A stretch of DNA of 64,000 nt from Olegusella massiliensis (GCF_900078545.1 NZ_FLLS01000002.1:1559404-1623403); one strand, 5' to 3'; positions 26,756 through 36,171 are shown, counted from the stretch's first letter. The notes: a model not told the origin generated them from the letters alone. Program-made: numbers and translations.

Positions 26756-28177
26756 GTGGGCTGGAATTGGGAACGCGGAGAAGAACCCATAGTTGTGCCT
26801 GAGCAATCTGCTGCAGAAGAAAAATCTAGCTATTCAGTTGCCGAAGCGGTGAGTCTTGCGAAGCTAAAAATATCCGAGATTCCTCGCCTGACTGTTTTGG
26901 GCGAGGTGACGGGTTTTCATGGTCCTAATGCCCGCAGCGGCCATTGTTATTTTCAGCTCAAAGACGAATCTTCCGCAATGGATGTCACTATGTGGCGAGG
27001 AAGCTTTCAGAGGCTCTCCTTTGATTTGCGAGATGGTCTGCAGGTAGAGGCTACGGGTAGTTTTCAGGTCTATGACAAGAAAGGCAGTCTTTCCTTCAAT
27101 ATCAGCTCGATGAAGCTGGCTGGTGAAGGTGCTTTGCGCCAGCAGGTAGCCGAGCTTGCCCGCAAACTCCAGCATGAGGGACTAATGGATTCTGCTCGCA
27201 AACGTAAAATTCCTCTGTTTTGCGAACGGGTTTGTGTTGTGACTTCGCTTTCTGGTGCAGTTATCGATGACGTAAAGCGCACGCTTGCCCGTCGCAATCC
27301 CTTGGTGACAATTCAGGCTGCGGGCTGTACTGTGCAAGGTCCAGGTGCTGCTTCAACTATTATTGCTGCCTTAGAGCTTGCGGCAGCAGCACATCCCGAT
27401 GCGATTTTATTGGTGCGCGGCGGCGGTTCTTTCGAAGATCTGATGACCTTCAACGATGAAGCGCTCGCGCGTGCGGTAGCTGCCTGCCCCGTGCCTGTAA
27501 TCACGGGTATTGGCCATGAGCCAGATACCTCTATTTGCGACATGGTTTCTGATCGCCGCTGTTCTACCCCCACTGCTGCCGCAGAGTCTGTTGCGCCTGC
27601 AATGAATGAGTTGGAAACCGCTCTTAATGGCAGACAGATTCGTCTTGGACAATCTCTGCTCAGCATGCTGACAAAGAGTAAGCAGTATATTTTGATGCTG
27701 GGTGACTCTTCCAAGCTTTTGATTGAACGTGAACTGAGCAAAAAAGCGCAAGAAATTGAGGCTCTTGCTGCTCATCGCTGTCTGCAAGATCCCCTTGCTA
27801 TTGTTCGCGAACCCATGGAGAGTCTTGAGCTGAGTGCCGAGCGCTTGCATGACGCAATGCCACGCATGATGCTTGCGCTGCAGGCCAAAACAAATGATCA
27901 CAAGACTCGCCTTGATGGGATAGGACAGCGCCTTTTGCGCCCTTATCAGCGGCAACTCACCCATGCGGCAGCAACACTTGATGCGCTTTCACCCTTGCGG
28001 GTGTTAGGACGTGGCTACTCGCTTGTACAGACGAGCGAGGGACACGTGGTAACTGATGCAGCCCAACTCAAGCAGAGCGATCTTGTCACCTTGCGCTTGC
28101 GCAAAGGTTCTGCTCACGCTCAAGTTATCAGCGTAGATAATGAGTCGAATTTTGCTTCCAATACGAAAGGAAAGTAG
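26756..28177 (+). CDS. xseA: Exodeoxyribonuclease VII large subunit
   Basis: A 473-residue catalytic subunit of the single-strand-specific nuclease. The N-terminal OB-fold (LTVLGEVTGFHGPNARSGHCYFQLKDE split as GEVTGFHGPNARSGHCYF) and the catalytic block (VRGGGSFEDLMTFNDEALARA; GIGHEPDTSICD; STPTAAAE) are complete, followed by the long coiled-coil region. It uses a GTG start one base after the protease stop. xseB follows after 2 nt, as expected for subunits needed in fixed ratio. Confidence 0.96.
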   Translation: MGWNWERGEEPIVVPEQSAAEEKSSYSVAEAVSLAKLKISEIPRLTVLGEVTGFHGPNARSGHCYFQLKDESSAMDVTMWRGSFQRLSFDLRDGLQVEATGSFQVYDKKGSLSFNISSMKLAGEGALRQQVAELARKLQHEGLMDSARKRKIPLFCERVCVVTSLSGAVIDDVKRTLARRNPLVTIQAAGCTVQGPGAASTIIAALELAAAAHPDAILLVRGGGSFEDLMTFNDEALARAVAACPVPVITGIGHEPDTSICDMVSDRRCSTPTAAAESVAPAMNELETALNGRQIRLGQSLLSMLTKSKQYILMLGDSSKLLIERELSKKAQEIEALAAHRCLQDPLAIVREPMESLELSAERLHDAMPRMMLALQAKTNDHKTRLDGIGQRLLRPYQRQLTHAAATLDALSPLRVLGRGYSLVQTSEGHVVTDAAQLKQSDLVTLRLRKGSAHAQVISVDNESNFASNTKGK

Positions 28178-28179
28178 CC

Positions 28180-28443
28180 ATGGCAGAAGACAAAAAAATA
28201 GAAGAATTGAGCTTCAAAGAAGCCTCCATTGAGCTTGAACAAATTGTCCGCGCGCTTGAGGCAGGCGATTTGGAATTAGAAGATGCTTTGGCTCGCTATA
28301 GCCGTGGCGTTGAACTGCTTGCCGATTTAAGGAAGCGTCTTGCTCATGCTGAGCAACGTGTAGAGGTATTGCTTGCTTCTGACCAGACGACTACTACCGA
28401 CACTACAGCTGCTCCTGCGACTGCTTTTTTGAATGAAGACTAA
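28180..28443 (+). CDS. xseB: Exodeoxyribonuclease VII small subunit
   Basis: An 87-residue helical-hairpin protein. LSFKEASIELEQIVRALEAG followed by the second helix (LARYSRGVELLADLRKRL) is the standard XseB pattern. It binds the XseA coiled coil in the holoenzyme. AAAGGAAAG precedes the ATG. Confidence 0.93.
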   Translation: MAEDKKIEELSFKEASIELEQIVRALEAGDLELEDALARYSRGVELLADLRKRLAHAEQRVEVLLASDQTTTTDTTAAPATAFLNED

Positions 28444-28479
28444 CGCAGCGTATATATTTTGTGAGGAAAGGGGAGTGCT

Positions 28480-28827
28480 GTGGACGACTGCATTTTTTGT
28501 AAAATTGCCAATCATGAAATTGAGGGCAGCTATGTATATGAGGATGATTTGGTCTGTGCCTTTAACGACCTTAATCCTCAGGCGCCCGTACATGTATTAA
28601 TTGTTCCCAAGGCTCACTATGACAATCTCATTGACCATGTGCCTGCCGAGCTTGTCGTGGCACTTAATCATGCCATAGAAGAGGTTGCGCGTATTACGGG
28701 TGTGGACAAGACGGGCTTTAGAGTGCTTGCCAATACAGGCGCTGCTGCGGGACAGACAGTGATGCACTTACATCTGCATCTTCTGGGTGGCAGGTCACTA
28801 GGCGAAGGATTGCTTCCTGAGGAATAA
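28480..28827 (+). CDS. HIT family nucleotide-binding hydrolase
   Basis: A 115-residue histidine-triad protein. It starts MDDCIFCKIANHEI (GTG start) and carries the triad HLHLHLLGG near the C-terminus, with the preceding NTGAAAGQTV loop. Members of the HinT branch hydrolyse nucleoside phosphoramidates. AAAGGGGA lies upstream. It is probably co-transcribed with xseAB. Confidence 0.92.
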   Translation: MDDCIFCKIANHEIEGSYVYEDDLVCAFNDLNPQAPVHVLIVPKAHYDNLIDHVPAELVVALNHAIEEVARITGVDKTGFRVLANTGAAAGQTVMHLHLHLLGGRSLGEGLLPEE

Positions 28828-28833
28828 GGGTTT

Positions 28834-28870
28834 GCAAAGAAGCTTTTGTCGTTGCCAAGAGCTTCTTTGC
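28834..28870. other. 11-bp hairpin between the HIT gene and ackA
   Basis: GCAAAGAAGCT (28834-28844) and AGCTTCTTTGC (28860-28870) are perfectly complementary. No T-run follows, so this may be a weak terminator or an operator dyad in the ackA promoter region. Confidence 0.4.
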
Positions 28871-28917
28871 ATTGGCGTATGATAAGTGCGGCTTATCTGC
28901 ACCGCGAGAGGAGATTC

Positions 28918-30087
28918 ATGAACGTCCTGGTCATTAATGCTGGTAGCTCATCTTTGAAATATCAGCTGCTCGATGTTGATACCCGCAAGGTTTATGCAAA
29001 GGGTAACTGCGAGCGTATTGGTATTGACGGCTCTTTTATTGGTCATGAGGAGATGGGTGGCGACAAGCAAAAGCTCGTTGTTGAACTTCCCGATCATAAG
29101 ACCGCTATGAAGTATGTCAATGAAATTTTGAGCAAGCTCGGCAAGTCCGTAGATGGCATCGGCCATCGTGTTGTTCAGGGTGGCTGGTATTTCCCCGAAT
29201 CCAAAGTTGTTACCGATGAGACGTTGGGATGGGTCCGTGAGGTTGCTCCTTTAGCGCCGCTTCATAACTATGCTGAAGCAGATGTTATCGAGATGTGCCG
29301 CGACCTCTATCCCGGTGTTGGTAATGTTATCGTTGCAGATTCTGCTTTCCACTATTCCATCCCTGAGCGCGCTCACCGCTATGCTCTGCCTCGTGATGTG
29401 GTTGATAAGCTGCATATCCGCAAGTATGGTGCCCATGGTACTAGCCATCGTTTTATTTGGCGTACCGTTGATGAGTTCACCAATCATACTGCTCACAAGC
29501 TGGTAAGTTGTCACTTGGGTTCCGGCGCTTCCCTTTGCGCTATTGAAGATGGCAAGGATATGGATACCACAATGGGTCTGACGCCACTTGATGGCCTCAT
29601 TATGGGCACCCGTTGTGGCACCGTTGACCCTGCTACAGTTTTTTATCTACAGCGTGTGGGTGGTTACAGCATTGATGAGATTGACAATATGATGAACAAG
29701 CAGTCTGGTCTGCTTGCTGTTTCTGGCGTGTCTTCTGACTCCCGCGATATCGAAGATGCTGCCGCCAAGGGCGACAAGAATTGTCAGATGGCGCTTGACA
29801 TGTTCTCTTATCGTACAGCCCAACTTTTCTGCGAGATGGCAGAAGCTATGCACGGTGTTGACACCATGGCCTTCTCTGCGGGTATTGGCGAAAATTCATC
29901 TGCCATGCGTGCGGGTGTCTGCCATGAGCTTGAGTGGTTGGGTGTAAAGATAGACGAGGAAAAGAACAACGTCCGTTCTGGTGAAGTCCGTGACATTTCT
30001 GCTGCTGACTCCAAGATTCGTGTTCTCATCGTTCCCACCGATGAAGAGTATATGATTGCGCTCGATGTTAAAGAATTGCTTGGTTAA
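28918..30087 (+). CDS. ackA: Acetate kinase
   Basis: A 389-residue enzyme forming ATP and acetate from acetyl phosphate. Signatures: N-terminal VLVINAGSSSLKYQLLD, HYSIPERAHRYALP, GAHGTSHRF, HLGSGASLCAI, GTRCGTVDPA and the C-terminal FSAGIGENSS. GAGAGGAG precedes the ATG at 28918; the more upstream in-frame ATG at 28846 has no family support. Its partner pta is about 5 kb away on the other strand instead of adjacent. Confidence 0.97.
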   Translation: MNVLVINAGSSSLKYQLLDVDTRKVYAKGNCERIGIDGSFIGHEEMGGDKQKLVVELPDHKTAMKYVNEILSKLGKSVDGIGHRVVQGGWYFPESKVVTDETLGWVREVAPLAPLHNYAEADVIEMCRDLYPGVGNVIVADSAFHYSIPERAHRYALPRDVVDKLHIRKYGAHGTSHRFIWRTVDEFTNHTAHKLVSCHLGSGASLCAIEDGKDMDTTMGLTPLDGLIMGTRCGTVDPATVFYLQRVGGYSIDEIDNMMNKQSGLLAVSGVSSDSRDIEDAAAKGDKNCQMALDMFSYRTAQLFCEMAEAMHGVDTMAFSAGIGENSSAMRAGVCHELEWLGVKIDEEKNNVRSGEVRDISAADSKIRVLIVPTDEEYMIALDVKELLG

Positions 30088-30110
30088 GCAGTTTTAACAC
30101 GTAATGATTG

Positions 30111-30143
30111 ATAGCCGGAAGCTTTTCGCTCCCGGCTATTTTT
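30111..30143. terminator. Bidirectional terminator after ackA
   Basis: ATAGCCGG ... CCGGCTAT stem with the loop AAGCTTTTCGCT and T/A runs on the flanks. It is placed between ackA (+) and the convergent GNAT gene (-), whose stop it touches. Confidence 0.8.
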
Positions 30144-30630
30144 ATGCTTGCGTGAGTTCAAACGCAAACCGTGCATCGCCAGTTTCGAGATAAATGACAC
30201 CACACTTTCTAAAACCTCTACTTTTAAGAAGTCGCTGCATGGGGTAGTTGTCACGGTGCGTGTCAACGCGGATTATCTGTGCGTGCGCGCAAGCCCAGTC
30301 AAGCAGAAAACTTCCAATTCCTGTGCCTTGGCGGAGCGCCGCTATGCGATGTATTACGTGGTAAGGCCCTTCGTCCAGCCAAGCGCCCTCAATGTAGTGG
30401 TAACTTGGGTCAGGTCCTTCCTCAAAATCCATATAACCGCAGACCTCTTGTGCAGCATCAAGACATACAAAAGCAGATCCATGAGCAAGGTCGCGTTTAA
30501 CTTCGATTTCTCCTGGATACTCTCCTGGCCATTGATGGGGATTCCCATGGCTACACATGTAGTTGCGCGCTGCATCAAAAACACGAATAATCGCGGGTAT
30601 ATCACTTATTTGAGCAGGTCGTATTTGCAT
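30142..30630 (-). CDS. GNAT family N-acetyltransferase
   Basis: A 162-residue acetyltransferase. It opens MQIRPAQISDIPAIIRVFDA and carries the acetyl-CoA loop as LRQGTGIGSFLLDWA, then RVDTHRDNYPMQRLLKSRGF, the usual GNAT motif B region. The start is chosen because GAGAGGAG precedes it and because the frame upstream has no GNAT character. The substrate is unknown. Confidence 0.87.
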   Translation of the reverse strand: MQIRPAQISDIPAIIRVFDAARNYMCSHGNPHQWPGEYPGEIEVKRDLAHGSAFVCLDAAQEVCGYMDFEEGPDPSYHYIEGAWLDEGPYHVIHRIAALRQGTGIGSFLLDWACAHAQIIRVDTHRDNYPMQRLLKSRGFRKCGVIYLETGDARFAFELTQA

Positions 30631-30845
30631 GGTGAACGCTCCTCTCAAAAATATTTTGCCCAAAGGTTCTGTCTTTTTTGATCGATTAGCTGTGCTCAAC
30701 TGTCGCCAATGTGTAAATAATGATTCTAAATGGATTTGCTTCGTAAACTTTGCCCGTAAAATATTTTTCTGCACGTTGGTATCCATTGAATGTCTGTCTA
30801 TCCTCGTTTGAGGAGAGGTCAAGCAGGCCGTATTGAGGAGGCATC

Positions 30846-32483
30846 ATGCCAGCAATGACTACGTCCAGTGTCGCTACACAGCTCATGTCCGTTGGTGTCG
30901 ACGTTGCGCACCCGCAGCTCCTCATTGACCCATCTCCTTCGCTGCTTGTTGAACGCGCAATCGAAGCACATGAGGGCGTCTTAACCAGTACGGGTGCCTT
31001 GTGTGTAGAAACAGGTAAGTACACGGGACGCTCACCGAAGGATCGTTTTATTGTTGATACCCCCAATGTGCATGACAAAATTGCTTGGGGTAAGGTCAAC
31101 ATGCCTTTTTCTGATGAGGCATATCAAAAGGTAAAGGCAGCGGTTTGTGAGTATCTTAGCTCTCGTGATGTGCTTTTTGCTGAGCGTTGTCTTGCGGGTG
31201 CTATGCGTATTTACTCGCGTAAATTCCTTGTAATATGCGAAATGGCAAGTCAGGCGCTTTTTGCGCATCAGTTGCTTATTCGTCCTGCAGAAGAGCGTTT
31301 GAGCTCTTATGGTTTTGCTGATTTTGTAGTACTTTGTGCTCCAAAATTCAAGCTTGATCCTGAAAAGTATGGCACGCATTCCGAGGCATGTGTCCTGATT
31401 AATTTTGAAGAGCACATTATTATCGTCGCAGGTACTGCTTATTCTGGAGAGATAAAGAAAGCAGTCTTTTCTACGATGAACTACCTCATGCCAGTAGAAG
31501 AAGGCGTTTTGCCCATGCATGCTTCTTGTAATGTTGATCCGCATGACCATACGACGGCGATTTTCTTTGGCCTGTCTGGGACAGGAAAGACCACCCTTTC
31601 CGCAGACCCACGTCGTTCGCTTGTTGGTGATGATGAGCATGGCTGGTCTGATCAGGGTGTCTTTAACTTTGAGGGCGGCTGTTATGCAAAAGCTATTCGC
31701 ATTTCTCCCGAGACTGAACCTGAAATTTATAATGCGATTACCTTTGGTGCAGTTGTTGAAAATGTCATTCTTGATCCTGTAACACGCATTCCTGATTACT
31801 ATGACGATACGCTCACCGAAAATACCCGCGTTGCTTATCCTATAGAACACATTCCCAATGCAGTTGCAGGCGGCTTTGGTGGAATGCCAAACGTTGTTAT
31901 TTTCCTTACAGCCGATGCTTTTGGAGTGCTCCCTCCGATTTCTCGTCTGACTATCGAGGGTGCAATGTATCAATTTGTTTCGGGCTTTACGAGCAAAGTT
32001 GCAGGTACTGAGCGTGGCATTGTTGAGCCTACCCCTACATTCTCGACACTTTTTGGTGAACCTTTTATGCCGCTTGATCCTCTCATCTATGCACGTATGT
32101 TTGGCGAGCGTATGAAGGAGATGGGCACCCGCGTTTATCTTATTAACACTGGCTGGACCGGCGGTCCCTATGGTACCGGTGAGCGCATTAGTCTTACCTA
32201 TACACGCCAGATGGTGACAGCGGCTTTATCTGGTGTGCTCGAGAGGCAGCGTGGCCTCAAACAGCGTTGGCGCCATGATGAGCGCTTTAACCTTGATATA
32301 CCTACCTCTGTACCTGGTGTGCCCGATCGTATCTTGGATCCGCGTCGAACATGGTCTGATCCTGAAGCGTATGACAAGCAGGCTGACAAGTTGGCAGCTA
32401 TGTTTGTCAACAATCAGTGCGAACGCTTCCCTGGTATGGATGCCGAAGTTATCGCAGCGGGTCCTCATCGTATTGAATCCTAA
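30846..32483 (+). CDS. pckA: Phosphoenolpyruvate carboxykinase (ATP)
   Basis: A 545-residue enzyme interconverting PEP plus CO2 plus ADP with oxaloacetate plus ATP. In a fermenter it may run towards oxaloacetate and succinate. The ATP-type P-loop FFGLSGTGKTTLSADP, the metal region GDDEHGWSDQGVFNFEGG and NTGWTGGPYGTG are diagnostic for the ATP-dependent class. GAGGAG lies 5 nt before the ATG. Length is normal. Confidence 0.97.
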   Translation: MPAMTTSSVATQLMSVGVDVAHPQLLIDPSPSLLVERAIEAHEGVLTSTGALCVETGKYTGRSPKDRFIVDTPNVHDKIAWGKVNMPFSDEAYQKVKAAVCEYLSSRDVLFAERCLAGAMRIYSRKFLVICEMASQALFAHQLLIRPAEERLSSYGFADFVVLCAPKFKLDPEKYGTHSEACVLINFEEHIIIVAGTAYSGEIKKAVFSTMNYLMPVEEGVLPMHASCNVDPHDHTTAIFFGLSGTGKTTLSADPRRSLVGDDEHGWSDQGVFNFEGGCYAKAIRISPETEPEIYNAITFGAVVENVILDPVTRIPDYYDDTLTENTRVAYPIEHIPNAVAGGFGGMPNVVIFLTADAFGVLPPISRLTIEGAMYQFVSGFTSKVAGTERGIVEPTPTFSTLFGEPFMPLDPLIYARMFGERMKEMGTRVYLINTGWTGGPYGTGERISLTYTRQMVTAALSGVLERQRGLKQRWRHDERFNLDIPTSVPGVPDRILDPRRTWSDPEAYDKQADKLAAMFVNNQCERFPGMDAEVIAAGPHRIES

Positions 32484-32519
32484 CGTCGCGTGATTTTCGA
32501 CACAAAAAGTCAAAACTCT

Positions 32520-32553
32520 GAGCTCCTGTAGGTTCAACTGCAGGAGCTCATTT
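32520..32553 (+). terminator. Terminator after pckA
   Basis: GAGCTCCTG (32520-32528) pairs with CAGGAGCTC (32541-32549) across a 12-nt loop, followed by ATTTGAT. The T-tail is short. Confidence 0.65.
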
Positions 32554-32620
32554 GATAGTGCGCTACCATGGTTTGTGTATAAGCGTCACCTAAGTACCCA
32601 CGTGTTTTGAAAGGATTGCC

Positions 32621-33643
32621 ATGCACACGTTTTCACGTAGGGATTTTATTGCTATCGCAGGAGGAATAAGCGCCGGAGCAGTACTTTCTGCTTGTTCCAA
32701 TCAAGGAAAAACGCCTGATGGAAGTGTCGAAACAACATCCGAATCAGCTGAGCTGGCTGTACGCATCGCTACACTCAAAGGTCCGACTTCCATGGGCTTA
32801 GCAAAGCTGGAAAAAGATGTGCAGGATGGCAAATCCGAGCATTCTTACGAGTTCAAAATGTATACCAATCCGGCTGATGAAGTATTACCCCTGCTGGTAA
32901 AAGGCGATGTTGATATTGCTTGTCTTCCGGCAAATGTTGCTGCTATTGCCTACAACAAAACCAAAGGCGGTGTGCGCGTTATTGATATCAACACCTTGGG
33001 TGTCCTTTATATAGTGAGCGCAGATGATAAGATTTTGCAGTTAAAAGATCTTGCTGGTCGCACACTTTATGTACCCAATCAAGGTACAACTCCTGACTAT
33101 GTTACGCAGTTTTTGCTCGCAAGCGCCGGTGTGTCCGATCAGGTGACTATCCAGTATGTAAGCGAGCCAACCGAGATTATTGCCTCACTTGCCAAAGATT
33201 CGACTGCCGCCGGTGTTCTTCCTGAACCTTTTGTGACTGCTGCGCTGACAAAAAATGAATCGCTTCATCGAGTGCTGGATCTGAGAAAAGAGTGGGGATC
33301 TGCAGTAGATGATGATAGTGAACTCGTTACTGGTGTGACCGTGGTACGCAGTGAGTTTTTTACGCAGCACCGCAAGCTTGTGGAGCAGTTCTTGTCTGAC
33401 CATGAAGACTCGGTACATGAAGTAAATGCTGATCCGAAGACCTATGGTCAAGTTATTGTTGACTTGGGCATTGTTGATGCTGCGCCCATTGCTACCAAGG
33501 CTATTCCTCATTGCAACCTTGTGTACCTGAGTGGCAATCAAATGCGCGAGTCTCTTGAGGGCTATTTCAAGGTGCTGTTTGAGGCAAATCCCAAGTCGGT
33601 AGGTGGTCAGCTGCCACAAGATGATTTCTACCTCGTTGACTAG
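32621..33643 (+). CDS. NitT/TauT-type ABC transporter substrate-binding lipoprotein
   Basis: A 340-residue periplasmic-binding-type protein. The N-terminus combines a twin-arginine-like motif (SRRDFIAIAGG) with a lipobox (LSAC, Cys25), so it appears to be a Tat-exported lipoprotein. The mature domain contains VRIATLKGPTSMGLAKL, KGDVDIACLPANVAAI and GRTLYVPNQGTTPDYV, typical of the SsuA/NMT1/TauA group that binds sulfonates, pyrimidines or similar. The ligand cannot be assigned. The transporter gene follows within 7 nt. Confidence 0.85.
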   Translation: MHTFSRRDFIAIAGGISAGAVLSACSNQGKTPDGSVETTSESAELAVRIATLKGPTSMGLAKLEKDVQDGKSEHSYEFKMYTNPADEVLPLLVKGDVDIACLPANVAAIAYNKTKGGVRVIDINTLGVLYIVSADDKILQLKDLAGRTLYVPNQGTTPDYVTQFLLASAGVSDQVTIQYVSEPTEIIASLAKDSTAAGVLPEPFVTAALTKNESLHRVLDLRKEWGSAVDDDSELVTGVTVVRSEFFTQHRKLVEQFLSDHEDSVHEVNADPKTYGQVIVDLGIVDAAPIATKAIPHCNLVYLSGNQMRESLEGYFKVLFEANPKSVGGQLPQDDFYLVD

Positions 33644-33650
33644 CGGCGCT

Positions 33651-35048
33651 GTGAAAAAGCAGGTCAGACATATAGGGCGTAATTCAAGACTACTGCAGAT
33701 AGTAGTGGCCGTTGTGGTCTGGCTGTGTATTTGGCAGCTTGTAGCGTTTGCGGTAGGAATGGATTTGCTTCTTGCAGGACCACTTCAAACTTTTCAGGCG
33801 CTACTACAGCTTTTTGTGAGTGGTGAGGTAGTTACTACGGTACTTTGGTCGTTTTTACGTATCGCGTGCGGCTTTGTACTGGCGTATGCCACAGCGCTTT
33901 TGTTGGCCTATAGCGCATGGCGCCACACCACACTTGAGATGTTCTTGCATCCAGCATTGCTTGCTATCAAAAGTACGCCTGTGGTCTGCATTGTGGTCAT
34001 GTTGCTCATTTGGTTTGGCGCGCCTTGGGTGAGCCTATGCTGTGTTCTGCTTGTCGTGCTGCCCGCGACATATTTTGCAGCCCTCGAGGGTTTTCGTGCA
34101 CTTGATAGTCAACGTTTACGGATGCTCAAACTCTATCGAGTTGATTCGTTACATCAGTTTGGGGCATATATTTGGCCTGCCCTCCAATCGTATTTACATG
34201 CTTCTGCAAAAATGACTGTGGGTATGAGTTGGAAGGCAGGAGTTGCAGCAGAGCTCATAGGCAGTCCCGCGGGGAGTATAGGCGAACGTATTTATCAGGC
34301 AAAAATAGTGCTTGAGACAGCTGATGTGTTTGCTTGGACCATAGTTATTGTGTTGCTTGCCTATATCTGTGAGCAGGTGTTTTTATATTTCCTTTTACAC
34401 TCAGCTGATATTTGTTCTGCTTGGGCTATAAGGACAGCCGCGAAAAAGCAACAAGCCGCTCCTATCTCAAAAAAGCTCGTTATTACATCACTAAGCTGTT
34501 CACGCGGAAAAAAGCAGCTTTTTGAGGGCTTTACACAGAGTTTTGCAGCGGGTTCCAAGACTTGTCTTATGGCTGCTACAGGTACGGGCAAGACTACGCT
34601 CTTGCATATTATTGCAGGAATAGAGTGTGCTGATAGGGGAGAGCTTGAGCATGAGGGGTATGTTTCTCTTGCCTATCAGAAAACCTGTTTGCTCGAACAA
34701 CTTAGCGCTTTGGATAACCTTGTGCTTGCTACGGGTCTGCCTTTTGCCGCAATAGAAAAGCTGCTATGCGAGATCCTTCCTCTAGAGCTGCTTTCTCAGC
34801 CTGTATGCCAGCTTTCAGGCGGTGAACGTCGCTGTGTTGAGCTGGTGCGTGCACTTGCCGCACCAAGTACCCTTGTTTTGCTGGATGAACCCTTCGCATC
34901 GCTGGATGAAGAAACTCATCGTCGGAGCGCTGAGTTTATTTTGCGACATTTGGCTGGGCGCACTCTTATTGTTGCGACGCACGATGTTGGCGATGCGACT
35001 CTGCTGGGGGCCTCTATTCTTTTACTCGATATTGATAGTGATGCCTGA
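33651..35048 (+). CDS. Fused ABC transporter permease-ATPase (NitT/TauT type)
   Basis: A 465-residue polypeptide joining two normally separate subunits. Residues 1-270 are a SsuC/TauC-like permease with about six membrane spans and the EAA-type loop (GMSWKAGVAAELIGS...GERIYQA). A basic linker follows, then a compact ATPase (about 275-465) with Walker A ATGTGKTTLL, signature LSGGERR, Walker B LVLLDEPFASLDE and the switch His in VATHDVGD. GTG at 33651 starts 7 nt after the binding-protein stop; an ATG at 33621 would overlap it. Both halves look intact in one frame, so it is a real fusion rather than a frameshift artefact. Confidence 0.85.
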   Translation: MKKQVRHIGRNSRLLQIVVAVVVWLCIWQLVAFAVGMDLLLAGPLQTFQALLQLFVSGEVVTTVLWSFLRIACGFVLAYATALLLAYSAWRHTTLEMFLHPALLAIKSTPVVCIVVMLLIWFGAPWVSLCCVLLVVLPATYFAALEGFRALDSQRLRMLKLYRVDSLHQFGAYIWPALQSYLHASAKMTVGMSWKAGVAAELIGSPAGSIGERIYQAKIVLETADVFAWTIVIVLLAYICEQVFLYFLLHSADICSAWAIRTAAKKQQAAPISKKLVITSLSCSRGKKQLFEGFTQSFAAGSKTCLMAATGTGKTTLLHIIAGIECADRGELEHEGYVSLAYQKTCLLEQLSALDNLVLATGLPFAAIEKLLCEILPLELLSQPVCQLSGGERRCVELVRALAAPSTLVLLDEPFASLDEETHRRSAEFILRHLAGRTLIVATHDVGDATLLGASILLLDIDSDA

Positions 35049-35087
35049 GGGTATAAGAGAAGCTTCTCTTCTTGCCCACATAAGAAA

Positions 35088-35161
35088 GAACCCATCAGCG
35101 GGCTATACAATGCCCAAACCGATGGGTTCAGTCAAAAGGAGGCTTTTGATACAGCCTCCTT
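35088..35161. terminator. Two tandem hairpins between convergent ABC gene and pta
   Basis: First stem GAACCCATC / GATGGGTTC (35088-35096, 35121-35129); second stem AAGGAGGCT / AGCCTCCTT (35136-35144, 35153-35161). Both are perfect 9-bp stems lying between convergent genes, one probably serving each direction. Confidence 0.7.
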
Positions 35162-35193
35162 AGTGTGTAACACACAGCAAACTAGATGTGAAC

Positions 35194-36171
35194 TTATGCC
35201 ATTTGCTGAGCTTGGACGGCGGTAATGGCGACAACACCAACGATGTCCTCAGCACTGCAGCCACGGGACAGGTCATTGACAGGCTTAGCAATGCCCTGCA
35301 GGATGGGACCGTAGGCCTCGGCCTTGCCCAGACGTTGCACTAGCTTATAGCCAATATTGCCCGATTGCAGGTCGGGGAAGATAAGGACGTTCGCATTGCC
35401 TGCGACGGTTGAGTCAGGAGCTTTGATGTCTGCTACAGACTGTACCAATGCTGCGTCAAGCTGGAGTTCACCATCGGCTGCAAGTTCAGGAGCCTTTTCG
35501 TTGACAAGCTTAATAGCCTCTCGCACCTTGTCAGCAGAATCGCCCTTGGCAGAGCCCTTGGTAGAGTAGGAAAGCAGTGCAACCTTAGCCTCACCGCTCA
35601 TAAATGCTTTCCAGCTGGCGGCAGAAGCGATAGCAATCTCAGACAGTTGGTCGGCATCAGGGTCAATGTTGAGACCAATATCAGAGAAGATGAAATTGCC
35701 ATCTTGTCCGTATTCGCAATTAGGCACACATACAACCATAAAACCCGAGACCAATTTGGTGCCAGGAGCAGTCTTTAGGATTTGGAGAGCAGGACGCAGG
35801 GTGTTAGCGGTGGAATGACAAGCACCAGAAACCAGGCCGTCAGCATCACCCATTTTGACCATCATGGTGCCAAAATAGGTAGCATCTTTGACCTGTTCAC
35901 GTGCTTGCTCGAGGGTAACACCCTTCTTTGCGCGGAGTTCAGCAAACTTCTGTGCGTAAGCCTCTGCACGCTCATCAGAGACAGGATCTACAACAACAGC
36001 ACCAGGAACATCAATTTCTGCAGGATTGCCGAGAATGACCAGATTTGCTAAGTCTTCAGCAACAATCCGTTTTGCTGCCTCAATGGTACGAGGATCTTCA
36101 CCTTCTGGCAGCACAATGGTTTTTTTATCAGCTGCAGCAGCTGCTTTCATGCGTGCGAGGAAGTCACTCAT
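35194..36171 (-). CDS. pta: Phosphate acetyltransferase
   Basis: A 325-residue short-form Pta converting acetyl-CoA to acetyl phosphate. The N-terminus KTIVLPEGEDPRTIEAA, the central DGLVSGACHSTANTLRPALQ region (in part SGACHSTANTLRP) and the C-terminal LIFPDLQSGNIGYKLVQRL are family signatures. AAGGAGAA precedes the start. Together with ackA it provides fermentative ATP. Confidence 0.96.
   Translation of the reverse strand: MSDFLARMKAAAAADKKTIVLPEGEDPRTIEAAKRIVAEDLANLVILGNPAEIDVPGAVVVDPVSDERAEAYAQKFAELRAKKGVTLEQAREQVKDATYFGTMMVKMGDADGLVSGACHSTANTLRPALQILKTAPGTKLVSGFMVVCVPNCEYGQDGNFIFSDIGLNIDPDADQLSEIAIASAASWKAFMSGEAKVALLSYSTKGSAKGDSADKVREAIKLVNEKAPELAADGELQLDAALVQSVADIKAPDSTVAGNANVLIFPDLQSGNIGYKLVQRLGKAEAYGPILQGIAKPVNDLSRGCSAEDIVGVVAITAVQAQQMA

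Noticed and set aside
31032-31973. A 313-codon minus-strand frame opposite pckA
   Set aside because: It is fully inside the certain pckA gene, has no ribosome binding site, and its sequence is rich in Arg/Asn/Cys as in shadow frames.
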